Source: Anaerolineae bacterium
GTDB taxonomy: Bacteria; Chloroflexota; Anaerolineae; Aggregatilineales; Aggregatilineaceae
Direction: 5' to 3'
NCBI GenBank assembly: GCA_018432315.1
Contig: JAHDLB010000002.1
Location: 1-64,000 of the forward strand
DNA: 64,000 nt
The notes below the pieces were generated by a model. It searched no databases. It saw only the letters and a program-made list of their open reading frames with translations, and was not told the origin of the DNA. Positions 44,418-53,303 of this stretch are shown here, piece after piece. Both the position numbers and the translations under genes were made by a program. Positions within the stretch are counted from its first letter, which is position 1, and the number at the start of each line of letters is the position of its first letter.

Positions 44418-44942
44418 GTGCTCGATGCGGTCCTGATCCTGCTGGCGGCGCTGCTGTTCGCCGGCCTGACGGTCCTCTGGCTGGCGCGCCGGCGGCGGCG
44501 GAAGCTCGGCATGCCGGCGGGCGCGCTCGTGTACCAGGACGCGCTCCGGCGCAACGACGAAACGCTGTACTCCGCGCGGCTCCACCTCGCTGGGCGCCCG
44601 GATCACATCGTGCGCCAGGGCCGCGACTACATCCCGGTCGAGGTCAAGACGGGCCGCACGCCAGACTACCCCTACCCCAACCAGGTCATGCAGCTCGTCG
44701 CCTACTGCGCGCTCGTCGAGGAGCGTTACGGGGCCCGCCCGCCGCACGGCATTCTGCTCTTCGAGGAGACCGGCGCGCAGTTCGTCGTCGAGTTCACGCG
44801 CGAGCGCGAGCGCCAGCTCCATGCTATTCTGGCCGAGATGCGGGCCTGTTTCTTCGCGGCGGACGTCCCCCGGAGCCACAACAACGCGCGGCAGTGCGCC
44901 GCCTGCGGCTACCGGGACATCTGTACCGAGCGGCTGGCCTGA
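44418..44942 (+). CDS. C-terminal half of the Cas4/RecB-like nuclease (PD-(D/E)XK core)
   Basis: 174 aa. A transmembrane helix (about 4-22) is followed by the nuclease core: GRPDHIV (D62), YIPVEVKTGR (E75, K77), NQVMQLVAYCALVEE (Q92, Y96). The C-terminus QCAACGYRDICTERLA supplies three cysteines (C160, C163, C169). With Cys28 of the upstream protein these make up the four ligands of a Cas4-type 4Fe-4S cluster. Start GTG at 44418 has GGGAGGG 5 nt before it; GTG at 44412 also fits. No cas1/cas2 or CRISPR array nearby. Confidence 0.82.
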   Translation: MLDAVLILLAALLFAGLTVLWLARRRRRKLGMPAGALVYQDALRRNDETLYSARLHLAGRPDHIVRQGRDYIPVEVKTGRTPDYPYPNQVMQLVAYCALVEERYGARPPHGILLFEETGAQFVVEFTRERERQLHAILAEMRACFFAADVPRSHNNARQCAACGYRDICTERLA

Positions 44943-45001
44943 CGGCGCCCGGCGACAACTCCCTATTGACACGCCCTGTCCCGCGTGAGAAAATGAGGCC
45001 G

Positions 45002-45028
45002 ACAACCCGTGCCCCCGTGCCGGGTTGT
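45002..45028. repeat. Inverted repeat before the MFS gene
   Basis: ACAACCCG (45002-45009) and CGGGTTGT (45021-45028) flank an 11-nt loop. A TATACT -10 follows at 45034-45039, so the palindrome covers the -35 position. It could be an operator or the terminator of the nuclease pair. An upstream TTGACA (44966-44971) with GAAAAT 17 nt later is a second possible promoter. Confidence 0.5.
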
Positions 45029-45097
45029 TGCGTTATACTCTCCGGGTGACGGTGCGCCTGGGGAGTTTTGTTTTCGCTCAGGCGCGAGGAGGGCGGC

Positions 45098-46339
45098 ATG
45101 GTCTGGAAACGTCCGTTTTTCACGTTATGGACCGGGCAGGCGTTTTCGCTGTTGGGCAGCCAACTGGTCCAGTTTGCGTTGGTGTGGTGGCTGACCAGAA
45201 CCACCGGGTCCGCGGCAGTACTCGCGACGGCGTCCCTGATCGCGCTGCTGCCGAACGTCTTCCTCAGCCCGGTGGCGGGACCGCTGATCGACCGCTGGAA
45301 CCGGCGCGTGGTGATGCTCGTCGCCGACAGCGGGATCGCGCTGATGACTCTGGTCCTGATCGGGCTGTTCGCCGTCAGTGAGGTCCAGCCGTGGGTGATC
45401 TACGTCGCGATGCTGGTGCGCGCGACGGGCAGCGTCTTCCACATGCCCGCCATGAACGCCTCGACCTCGCTCATGGTTCCCAAGTCGGAGCTGGGGCGCG
45501 TGCAGGGCATGAACGCCGCGCTGAACGGCTCGATGACCATCGTCGCGCCCCCGCTGGGCGCGCTGTTGATCGAAGCGCTGCCCATGCAGACGGTGCTGGC
45601 GGTGGACATCGTGACGGCGGCGCTCGGCGTCGGCGCGCTGGCGCTGGTCCACGTGCCGCAGCCGGTGCGCGCGGCGGCGCCCGGCGCGCTCAACGTGCCG
45701 CGCGAGCTTGCCGAAGCGCTGCGCTACATGCGCGGGATGCCCGGCTTGATGATCCTGGTCGCCATGGCGGTCGCGATCAACTTCGTGCTGATCCCCGCCG
45801 GCAGCCTGCTCCCGCTGCTCGTCAAGAACCACTTCGGCGGCAACGCCCAGGCGTTCGGCTGGATGGAATCCTCCTTCGGGATCGGCGTGGTCGCCGGCGG
45901 CGTCGTGTTGAGCGTGTGGGGCGGCTTCAAGCGGAAAATCGTCACCTCCCAGGTCGGCGTGGTGGGCATCGGCATCGCTCACCTGGTGTTGGGCGTCACG
46001 CCGGGCACACTGTTCGCGATGGCGCTGGCGTCGGTTTTCGTGTCCGGGTTCATGATGTCGTTCAACGGGGCGGCCTATGCCGTCCTGCAAGCCACCATCG
46101 CGCCGGAGATGCAAGGCCGCGTGTTCACGCTCATCACCAGCCTGGCGACGGGCGTCTCGCCGTTGAGCCTGGCCGTGGCCGGGCCGCTGGCCGAGCGGCT
46201 CGGCGTGCAGTTCTGGTACGTCGTGGGCGGGGTTGTGTGCGTCCTGATGGGATCGATCGCGCTGACTATCCCCTCGGTGGTGAACGCCGAACAGCTCGCC
46301 GCAGAGCGCGCGGCGCTGCTGGCAGCCGAACAGGGATAG
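45098..46339 (+). CDS. MFS efflux transporter
   Basis: 413 aa with twelve predicted membrane helices. The loop 2-3 motif is GPLIDRWNRRVVMLVAD. The overall pattern (FFTLWTGQAFSLLGSQLVQFALVWWLTRTTGS; MNAALNGSMTIVAPPLGALL) matches the MefA/EntS-type drug and siderophore exporter group. Start MVWKRPF has GGAGG upstream. The substrate cannot be read from sequence. Confidence 0.88.
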   Translation: MVWKRPFFTLWTGQAFSLLGSQLVQFALVWWLTRTTGSAAVLATASLIALLPNVFLSPVAGPLIDRWNRRVVMLVADSGIALMTLVLIGLFAVSEVQPWVIYVAMLVRATGSVFHMPAMNASTSLMVPKSELGRVQGMNAALNGSMTIVAPPLGALLIEALPMQTVLAVDIVTAALGVGALALVHVPQPVRAAAPGALNVPRELAEALRYMRGMPGLMILVAMAVAINFVLIPAGSLLPLLVKNHFGGNAQAFGWMESSFGIGVVAGGVVLSVWGGFKRKIVTSQVGVVGIGIAHLVLGVTPGTLFAMALASVFVSGFMMSFNGAAYAVLQATIAPEMQGRVFTLITSLATGVSPLSLAVAGPLAERLGVQFWYVVGGVVCVLMGSIALTIPSVVNAEQLAAERAALLAAEQG

Positions 46340-46499
46340 TCACTGTGGCACGCGCCCACCACGCGCGTATGGGCTGGGCGAATCCGGGCGCAAAACACCA
46401 ACCCCCAAACCTATCCTTTGGCAGGTGTGCCGCCCCTCGCGACCGCGTATACTGGAACCATCATCAACGCCCACATCGTAGCGCGAGGAGCCCTCACCC

Positions 46500-46694
46500 A
46501 TGTCTGCATCACTGTCCTCTGTCAACACGTCGACTCGCTTCCAGGAAGTGCAGCCGATATCGGCCCGCCACCGGATTCCGTTCGCGCTGCGCAGATTGCT
46601 CCGCGCCCGGCGGCGGGCGGTCGAGCGCGAGCCGCTGACCACGAGCCGGACCATGCGTCCGCCCACCATCAGCCACATGCATCCCTTCGTGTAA
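46500..46694 (+). CDS. Small basic protein, unknown
   Basis: 64 aa, Arg-rich in the middle (RHRIPFALRRLLRARRRAVERE). GAGGAG lies about 10 nt before the ATG, and an intrinsic terminator follows 12 nt after the stop, so this looks like a genuine one-gene unit. A TATACT at about 46447 may be its -10. The arginine cluster suggests nucleic-acid or membrane binding. No family recognised. An overlapping frame (46418-46876) is rejected. Confidence 0.55.
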   Translation: MSASLSSVNTSTRFQEVQPISARHRIPFALRRLLRARRRAVEREPLTTSRTMRPPTISHMHPFV

Positions 46695-46705
46695 CGTCAC
46701 GATCA

Positions 46706-46733
46706 CCGGGCCTGAAACGGGCCCGGTTTTTTT
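46706..46733 (+). terminator. Terminator of the small basic gene
   Basis: CCGGGCC (46706-46712) and GGCCCGG (46720-46726) followed by seven T (46727-46733). Confidence 0.88.
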
Positions 46734-47029
46734 CGTTCGTCCCCATCACCCCTCCCCCCCTCGCCCACGTTTCCCCACTATACGGCCTCGCCCAGCCTGA
46801 CCCGCTGGCGTCGGCGGTGGCAGTGTGTTACCCTTGCGATCGAAGGTCGCTGCTATCTGCTTATCGACGGTCATGAGCGCGTTAGTGAAAACGAATCGCT
46901 CAGGTGATCACAAGCTACTTGCTAGGTGAATGAAGGCTCCAGCTTGCACGCGCTGAGGTCTTTTGTTTTACACGCTTTTTGTGGGTAGCGATAGCCTCAT
47001 GTCGTGGGCGCGGCGGAAAGCGATGAGAG
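46734..47029. other. Gap before the Vps62-like gene
   Basis: Nothing coding seen. The last 100 nt are relatively AT-rich and probably hold the promoter of the next gene. Confidence 0.4.
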
Positions 47030-47944
47030 ATGAAAAACCACCTGGAACGATTGAAGTCAGTGATCCCCCGCTTGTTGCTGGCCTACTGCATCGTCTATAC
47101 CCTGACCTCGCTTCTCATCGATCACGGAAGCTCGACCTACACCGGCATCTCCGAGACGGCGTGCTCTCCGAAACCCGTCGAGGCCGACTCTTACGACGAG
47201 CTGAGACAGCTCCTGGTCGACGTCTTCGCGCCCACGCTCGTCTTTTCGCCGGGAGAACCCACTAACCTGAGGGAAGAGGTCGCGGTCCCTTATCAGATCG
47301 TCTCCGACATGCAGGACATGGGGCGCTACGTCGTGCGGGGAGCCGTCACCTACCCGACGGATTACGGCGCGACGTCGTTTGGCGTGCGACTGAGCATCGG
47401 GTCCGATGGGCATTCCTTCTGGCTGTCGAAGACCGTGCTCAGGACGTTAGGCTGGATATTCGGCCAGGCGCACGTGGATTCGCATAACGGCGATGTCGAA
47501 ATGTTCGAACTCTACCTCAAACCCTCCGAGGAGATCGGGTATTGGGAAATCGACAGCCTCAGCCTCTTCCCGCATGGCCAGCGCACCACCTACAGTGCCG
47601 ACGAAATACACTGTTTCCGCGACTCGCCGATTCTCTACGTGAGCCGGGGGAAACACGCCATGTATCCCACGCTCCAGGAATGCAATCATTCGAGCGTCGC
47701 GCGCACCAGGGGGGTGCAGCTCACCGCGGAGCATTGCAGCATTGGCGAGTTATACTTCCCGGCGATGACGCCGGAGTTCGACGTGGGTGATAGCGAGGAC
47801 CCGGTCAACGTCTTCGAAACCTCTCCCACCCTGGTAGAACGCGAGCTGTTCCAGGGTGAGGACGTATGGGGAGAGTGCTTCCTGGGCGGTCACGGCGACG
47901 GCAGTTCGGACGCGCCGTGCCGGGCGCGTTTCAGGTGGTGGTGA
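47030..47944 (+). CDS. Vps62/DUF946-like secreted or anchored protein
   Basis: 304 aa. One N-terminal hydrophobic helix (RLLLAYCIVYTLTSLLI, about 14-30). The domain has HVDSHNGDVEMFELYL and ILYVSRGKHAMYPTLQECNHS, matching the HNGDxE and SxGxHAxYP pattern of the Vps62 family (known from fungi and some bacteria), plus seven cysteines that may form disulfides outside the cell. Function in bacteria is unclear. The ribosome site is weak. Confidence 0.6.
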   Translation: MKNHLERLKSVIPRLLLAYCIVYTLTSLLIDHGSSTYTGISETACSPKPVEADSYDELRQLLVDVFAPTLVFSPGEPTNLREEVAVPYQIVSDMQDMGRYVVRGAVTYPTDYGATSFGVRLSIGSDGHSFWLSKTVLRTLGWIFGQAHVDSHNGDVEMFELYLKPSEEIGYWEIDSLSLFPHGQRTTYSADEIHCFRDSPILYVSRGKHAMYPTLQECNHSSVARTRGVQLTAEHCSIGELYFPAMTPEFDVGDSEDPVNVFETSPTLVERELFQGEDVWGECFLGGHGDGSSDAPCRARFRWW

Positions 47945-48138
47945 GTGCGCGGCAGCCCTCAGAAGCGGTTTGAAGCGGGTGAGGATACCGGATAAAGTTT
48001 TGTACGGTTCTCAGCGCATGATACCCGTTCGCCGTGTCGGGCCTCTGAAGGAGAAGTTGAAGCCCGACACAGCACGAATATTCAAAGATAGTGGCGAGGT
48101 TTTGACTGATGCCTGTTTTGTCCCCCCATCCTCAATCT

Positions 48139-48196
48139 TTCCCCCACAAGGTGGGGAAGGCGGTTTTTCCCCTTCCCTCCGCCTGGCGTGGGGGAA
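48139..48196. repeat. Nested palindromic element (REP-like)
   Basis: Outer arms TTCCCCCAC (48139-48147) and GTGGGGGAA (48188-48196) are perfectly complementary; inside, GGCGG (48159-48163) pairs with CCGCC (48179-48183), and the 5' arm can also pair locally with GTGGGGAA (48151-48158). C-run/G-run palindromes of this kind are common repetitive elements in Chloroflexota. The remaining gap 47945-48244 has no gene. Confidence 0.5.
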
Positions 48197-48244
48197 GGGG
48201 CCAGTTGAGCAGCCGCTATCAGTCCATTGTTCACCACTACCTAT

Positions 48245-48841
<597 letters not shown>

Positions 48842-49003
48842 GACCGATCTCCTTCGACATCTGGCCTGTTATGGTCAATACAAGATAGCACAGATGTTCG
48901 AATGCGGCAAAAATGCGGCAAATCAGACGACGGCGCCTGTGTCTCTCAGCCGCCAGTAGACGCAGGCGAAAAGCTGCCTCTACACGAGTGTTCGAACAGC
49001 CCG

Positions 49004-49522
49004 TCACGCCTCCCCGCCCACGTAGCGAAACGGCCAGTCCTCGGCGCGCGGGGCCAGCTCCATCTCGACGGGAAGCTGCATCATCTCGTACAGCGCGTTG
49101 CTCAGCCGGTATTCGGACCAGAAGCGACCCAGGTGATAGCCCGCCTGCCACACGCGGTACAGCGCGCCGCCCCACACCGGGCTGTAGCGCAGCACGACAT
49201 CCAGCGCGTCATCATCGGCGCGGCGGATCGCCGCCAGCAGGTGCGCCGACGTCTCGGCCTTGACGCGCGCCACGAACGCATCGATGGCCCCCTCGCTCCC
49301 CGGCCCTACGATGAACCGGACCGTCTCCGGCAGGACGACGCAGCCCCACAGGCGGCCCGGCGCATCCGCCGCGCAAGCCTCCACCCCGGCCAGAGCCTGT
49401 CGCGCATAGCGTGGCGCGGCCAGCAGCGGCGCGTGATCGATCACCGTCACGATGATCTGGGCGTAGCAGTCGAGCGCCTCGCCCGCCGCCAGATCGTCAT
49501 CCTGCCAGAACCATGATTCCAT
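49004..49522 (-). CDS. Degenerate REP-associated (Y1/IS200-like) transposase homologue
   Basis: 172 aa. Family layout is visible: YAQIIVTVIDHAPLL near the N-terminus, WGCVVLPETVRFIVGPG where RAYT proteins have a MPNHVHLL-type HUH motif, and a C-terminal VWQAGYHLGRFWSEYRLSNALYEMMQLPVEMELAPRAEDWPFRYV. Both histidines of the HUH pair are missing (P-E-T-V-R), so strand transfer is unlikely. It may be a domesticated DNA-binding protein. SD TGAGGA precedes the ATG. Confidence 0.65.
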   Translation of the reverse strand: MESWFWQDDDLAAGEALDCYAQIIVTVIDHAPLLAAPRYARQALAGVEACAADAPGRLWGCVVLPETVRFIVGPGSEGAIDAFVARVKAETSAHLLAAIRRADDDALDVVLRYSPVWGGALYRVWQAGYHLGRFWSEYRLSNALYEMMQLPVEMELAPRAEDWPFRYVGGEA

Positions 49523-49596
49523 AAATCCTCATAAAACTCTCATGTTTATTTGATATAACAGAACGATAAATGCTGTTCCAGTGCCGGAGGGCCCTC

Positions 49597-51237
49597 ATGA
49601 AACCATTCGCCGCGCTCATGGGCGCCATCTTCGGCGGCCTGTTCACGCTGCCCCTGATGGCCCTATTATACCTGGCCGACCAGGCCGGGCTGCCCCTGGT
49701 CATGTACGATCTGTTCGATTGGTTGGCGCGCGTCTTGCCCGGCAACGTCGTCATCAACAGCATCGAGACGATGGTCGAGATCATCGACGAGCTGAACCTG
49801 GGCGCCACCGACTCCACCGCCAAGACGCTCGAACACCTCGCGGCGCTGGCGATGTTCCTCGGCATCGGTATTGTGACCGGCGCGCTCCTGTTCGCCATCC
49901 TCGATCGCCGGGGCGCGCCCCTCACCGGCGCGGCGCGTGTCGTGCCGGGCCTGCTCGCCGGGCTGATCGTCGCCGTGCCGGTCATCCTGATCAGCCGCGA
50001 GGTCAACGTCACCGCCGAGGCGTCCGACGCGGCCAGCGCCGCCTGGATCGCGATCGCCTTGCTGGCCTGGGGCGCGCTGCTGAGCTGGGCCCATGCCCGG
50101 TGGACCGCCGCGGGCGAGCCGGTCCCGGTCGAATCCGGCGCGATGCTCGCCAGCGCCGAGCCGATCAGCCGCCGCCAGTTCCTGGTCCGGGTGGGTGGCG
50201 CGACCGCCACCATCACCCTCGTGGGCGCGGGGCTGGCGCGCTATCTCGAACGGCGCGACGAGCAGGCGTACCAGGACCTGATCGCCGAGCGGCGCGACGC
50301 CGTGCTGCCCGCCGGGCTGCCCAACGAAGGCGCCGCCGTCGAGCCGGCGCCCGGCACGCGCCCGGAATACACCCCGCTCGAAGACCATTACCAGATCGAC
50401 ATCAACGCGCGCCCGCCGGAGATCAACGAGGACGACTGGCGGCTGGCGATCACCGGCATGGTCGAACGCCCGCTGACCCTGACGCTCGACGCGATCAAGG
50501 CCGGTTACGAGCCGGTCGACCAGTACGTGACGCTGGCCTGCATTTCCAACCCGGTGGGCGGCGACCTGACCAGCACCACGCGCTGGACCGGCGCGCGGCT
50601 CAGTGACGTGCTGGCCGATGCCGGCGTGCAGGACGGCGCGGCCTACCTGCGCATCACCAGCCAGGACGGGTTTCACGAAATGCTCGACCTCGCCCTGGTC
50701 GAGGCGGAACCGCGCATCATGCTGGCCTATCACTGGGACGGCATCCCGCTGCTGTACAAGCACGGCTTCCCGCTGCGCATCTACATCCCGGACCGCTACG
50801 GCATGAAGCAGCCGAAATGGATCACGCAGATCGAAGTCACCGACCGGTACACCGAAGGCTATTGGGTGGAGCGCGGCTGGGACGAAGTGGCCCGCATGCG
50901 CACGACCTCGGTCGTGGACGTGGTCGCCGGTGACAGCACCTTCGAGCGCGACGGCCAGGTGTGGGTGCCGGTGGGCGGGATCGCCCACGCGGGCGCGCGC
51001 GGCATTTCGAAAGTCGAGGTGCGCGTCGACGAGGGCGAGTGGGCCGAGGCGGCGCTGCGCACGCCGCTGTCGGACACGACCTGGGTGATCTGGCGCTATG
51101 ACTGGCCGTTTGCGGAAGGCCGGCACATCTTCGAGGTGCGCTGCGTCGATGGCGACGGCGAGCCGCAAACCACGGCCAACAGTGGCACCTTCCCCAGCGG
51201 CGCGACCGGCATCCACCGCCTGACGCGCACCGTCTGA
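49597..51237 (+). CDS. Membrane-anchored sulfite oxidase-type molybdopterin oxidoreductase
   Basis: 546 aa. Four N-terminal membrane helices (up to about residue 170) are followed by SRRQFLVRVGG (about 180), which looks like a twin-arginine motif, and a further hydrophobic stretch. The molybdopterin domain (DDWRLAITGMVERPLTLTLDAIKAGY) holds the Mo-binding cysteine in VTLACISNPVGGD. Then GFPLRIYIPDRYGMKQPKWI and a C-terminal Ig-like dimerisation domain (VPVGGIAHAGARGISKVEVRVDEGEW). The active site should face outward. Start MKPFAALM has GGAGGG 5 nt upstream. Confidence 0.87.
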   Translation: MKPFAALMGAIFGGLFTLPLMALLYLADQAGLPLVMYDLFDWLARVLPGNVVINSIETMVEIIDELNLGATDSTAKTLEHLAALAMFLGIGIVTGALLFAILDRRGAPLTGAARVVPGLLAGLIVAVPVILISREVNVTAEASDAASAAWIAIALLAWGALLSWAHARWTAAGEPVPVESGAMLASAEPISRRQFLVRVGGATATITLVGAGLARYLERRDEQAYQDLIAERRDAVLPAGLPNEGAAVEPAPGTRPEYTPLEDHYQIDINARPPEINEDDWRLAITGMVERPLTLTLDAIKAGYEPVDQYVTLACISNPVGGDLTSTTRWTGARLSDVLADAGVQDGAAYLRITSQDGFHEMLDLALVEAEPRIMLAYHWDGIPLLYKHGFPLRIYIPDRYGMKQPKWITQIEVTDRYTEGYWVERGWDEVARMRTTSVVDVVAGDSTFERDGQVWVPVGGIAHAGARGISKVEVRVDEGEWAEAALRTPLSDTTWVIWRYDWPFAEGRHIFEVRCVDGDGEPQTTANSGTFPSGATGIHRLTRTV

Positions 51238-51273
51238 GCCCGCGCCGCGCGTTCCGCCTACCCGATCAATCTC

Positions 51274-51304
51274 CGCTGCCCGCGAGCGCCGCTCCTGGGC
51301 AGCG
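51274..51304 (+). terminator. Hairpin after the molybdopterin gene
   Basis: CGCTGCCC (51274-51281) and GGGCAGCG (51297-51304), followed by CTGTTTTG. The T run is short, so termination may be partial. Confidence 0.6.
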
Positions 51305-51394
51305 CTGTTTTGAGCCGCGAACGCGCCGGGGCAGTAGTAGCGCGTTCGCGGCGCGTCCGGTAAAGTCGGGCGGCGTGATGGAACGGGCAGACAG

Positions 51395-53023
51395 GTGTCA
51401 GGCAGAATGGATGTCGTGATCAGCGAGCCGGTGGCGACCGACGCCGATGGGCTGGACGGCGCGCCCTCAGAGGGGATGGTCCGCGCGACCGGCGTGATCG
51501 CGCTGGGCAACGTCGCCAGCCGCGTGCTCGGGCTGGTGCGCGAGATGATGCTCTCGACGCTGTTCGGCGCGGGCGTGGCCGTGGACGCCTTCAACCTGGC
51601 GATCGTCGTCCCGCGCAGCCTGTACGACCTGCTGATCGGCGGGCACGTCAACTCGGCGCTGGTGCCGGTGCTCAGCGAGTATGCCGCCCGCGAGGACCGG
51701 CGCGAGCTGTGGGACCTGGTCAACGCGCTGCTGGGGCTGGTGGTGATCACGCTCGCGGCGCTGATCCTGGGGCTGGAGCTGCTCGCCCCGCAGGTGATCG
51801 GCATCGTCGCCAGCAGCAAAGCCACCCCCGAGGTCATCGACGAGGCCACGCGCCTGCTGCGCGTCACCGCCCCGGCGCTGATGTTCCTCAGCCTGTTCGC
51901 CGTGCTCTCCGGCCTGCTGTACGCCTTGCGCCGCTTCACGTGGCCTGCGTTCGCGTCCGCCGTCTTCAACGGCATGATCGTGCTCGTCACGCTGGTCTTT
52001 CACGCGCGCCTGGGGATCACGGCGGTGGCGGTTGGCTGGCTGGTGGGCGCGGGTGTCCAACTGGCGCTGCAAGCGCCCGGCCTGCGCGACGCGCGTCTGC
52101 GTATCCGGCTGCGCGGCATTCTGGCGAGCCCCGGCGTGCGGACTATCGGCCTGCTGTACATCCCGGTGATGGCCTCGCTGGCGCTGGACGTGCTCGTCAA
52201 CCGGACGTTCAGCTACAACCTCGCGTCCAGCACGGGCGAGGGCAGTATCAGCTACATGAGCTGGGCCACCACGCTGATCCAGTTCCCGCAGGGGCTGGTC
52301 GCCATCGCCATCTCCGCCGCCATCCTGCCGACGCTCTCGCGGCAGGCGGCCCAGGCGGACGGTCTGCCGGCTTTCAAGAACACGTTGGGCCAGGGCCTGC
52401 GGCTGGCGATCGTGCTGATCATCCCGGCGGCGGTGGGCCTGTTCGTGCTGGCCGCGCCGGTGGTCAGCCTGTTGTTCGAGCACGGCAAGTTCACCGCCAC
52501 CGACACGGCGTTCACCGCGCTGGCCCTGCGGCTGTACCTGCTGGGGCTGCCCTTCGCGGCCATCGACCTGCTGCTGGTGTTCGCCTTCTACGCCCGCCAG
52601 AACACGCTCACCCCCGCGCTGGTCGGGCTGGTCAGCCTGGCGGCGTACATGGTCGTCGCGGTCGTGCTGCTGCGCTGGTACAGCTTCTTCGCGCTGATGA
52701 TCGCGGACTCGGTCAAGCACCTGGTCCATACGTCCGTCTCGGCGTGGCTGCTGTGGCGCGGCCTGGACGGCTACGGGGGCCAGCGCCTGACCTCGACCAT
52801 CCTGCGGACGCTGCTCGCGGCGGCGGGGATGGGCGTGCTGGCGTGGCTCGTCGTGGCCGGGCTCGAAGCTGCCGTGCCGTTCGGCGGGATCCCCGCGCGG
52901 CTGGTCGTGGTTGGCGCAGCGGGCGCGGTCGGCGTGGCCTCGTTCAGCCGGTTCGCCTCGTGGCTAGGGCTGGAAGAATGGCGCTGGATGCAGCGGATGG
53001 TCCAGCAGCGACTGGGGCGCTGA
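51395..53023 (+). CDS. murJ: Lipid II flippase MurJ
   Basis: 542 aa, MOP-superfamily transporter with about 14 membrane helices. Conserved segments: ALGNVASRVLGLVREMMLSTLFGAGVAVDAFNLAIVVPRSLYDLL, then ALVPVLSEYAAREDRRELWDLV, ISYMSWATTLIQFPQGLVAIAISAAILPTLSRQAA and FYARQNTLTPALVGL. It moves lipid II outward for the transpeptidases. The start is uncertain: GTG 51395 or ATG 51407. Confidence 0.93.
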   Translation: MSGRMDVVISEPVATDADGLDGAPSEGMVRATGVIALGNVASRVLGLVREMMLSTLFGAGVAVDAFNLAIVVPRSLYDLLIGGHVNSALVPVLSEYAAREDRRELWDLVNALLGLVVITLAALILGLELLAPQVIGIVASSKATPEVIDEATRLLRVTAPALMFLSLFAVLSGLLYALRRFTWPAFASAVFNGMIVLVTLVFHARLGITAVAVGWLVGAGVQLALQAPGLRDARLRIRLRGILASPGVRTIGLLYIPVMASLALDVLVNRTFSYNLASSTGEGSISYMSWATTLIQFPQGLVAIAISAAILPTLSRQAAQADGLPAFKNTLGQGLRLAIVLIIPAAVGLFVLAAPVVSLLFEHGKFTATDTAFTALALRLYLLGLPFAAIDLLLVFAFYARQNTLTPALVGLVSLAAYMVVAVVLLRWYSFFALMIADSVKHLVHTSVSAWLLWRGLDGYGGQRLTSTILRTLLAAAGMGVLAWLVVAGLEAAVPFGGIPARLVVVGAAGAVGVASFSRFASWLGLEEWRWMQRMVQQRLGR

Positions 53024-53101
53024 CCGCGCTGGTGTCGAATACGTGGTTTGCAGCTATAATGGGCGAGCAGATACGCTGCTTCTGGCGGGCTATCCAGGCC
53101 C

Positions 53102-53130
53102 TTGTCAGCCCGCGAACTTGGTGCTATAAT
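53102..53130 (+). promoter_or_regulatory. Promoter of tRNA-Val
   Basis: -35 TTGTCA (53102-53107), exact 17-nt spacer, consensus -10 TATAAT (53125-53130), 12 nt before the tRNA. Confidence 0.88.
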
Positions 53131-53142
53131 GCGCGCATCTGT

Positions 53143-53216
<74 letters not shown>

Positions 53217-53229
53217 CTCGCGACAAAAG

Positions 53230-53257
53230 ATGCCGCAGGCTGCACTGCGGCATTTTG
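53230..53257 (+). terminator. Terminator of tRNA-Val
   Basis: ATGCCGCAG (53230-53238) and CTGCGGCAT (53245-53253) with a short T run. Confidence 0.75.
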
Positions 53258-53303
53258 GTTTCTATCGACTGTCATGAACCGGTAAAGAGCGAGAGCGTAT
53301 TTC

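Noticed and set aside
44131-44942. Active CRISPR-Cas locus suggested by Cas4 similarity
   Set aside because: No repeat-spacer array and no cas1, cas2 or effector gene found anywhere in the 64 kb.
46418-46876. 152-codon plus-strand frame overlapping the small basic gene
   Set aside because: It runs through the terminator at 46706-46733 and has no ribosome site.
49666-51990. 774-codon minus-strand frame opposite the molybdopterin gene and murJ
   Set aside because: Antisense shadow of two clear plus-strand genes.
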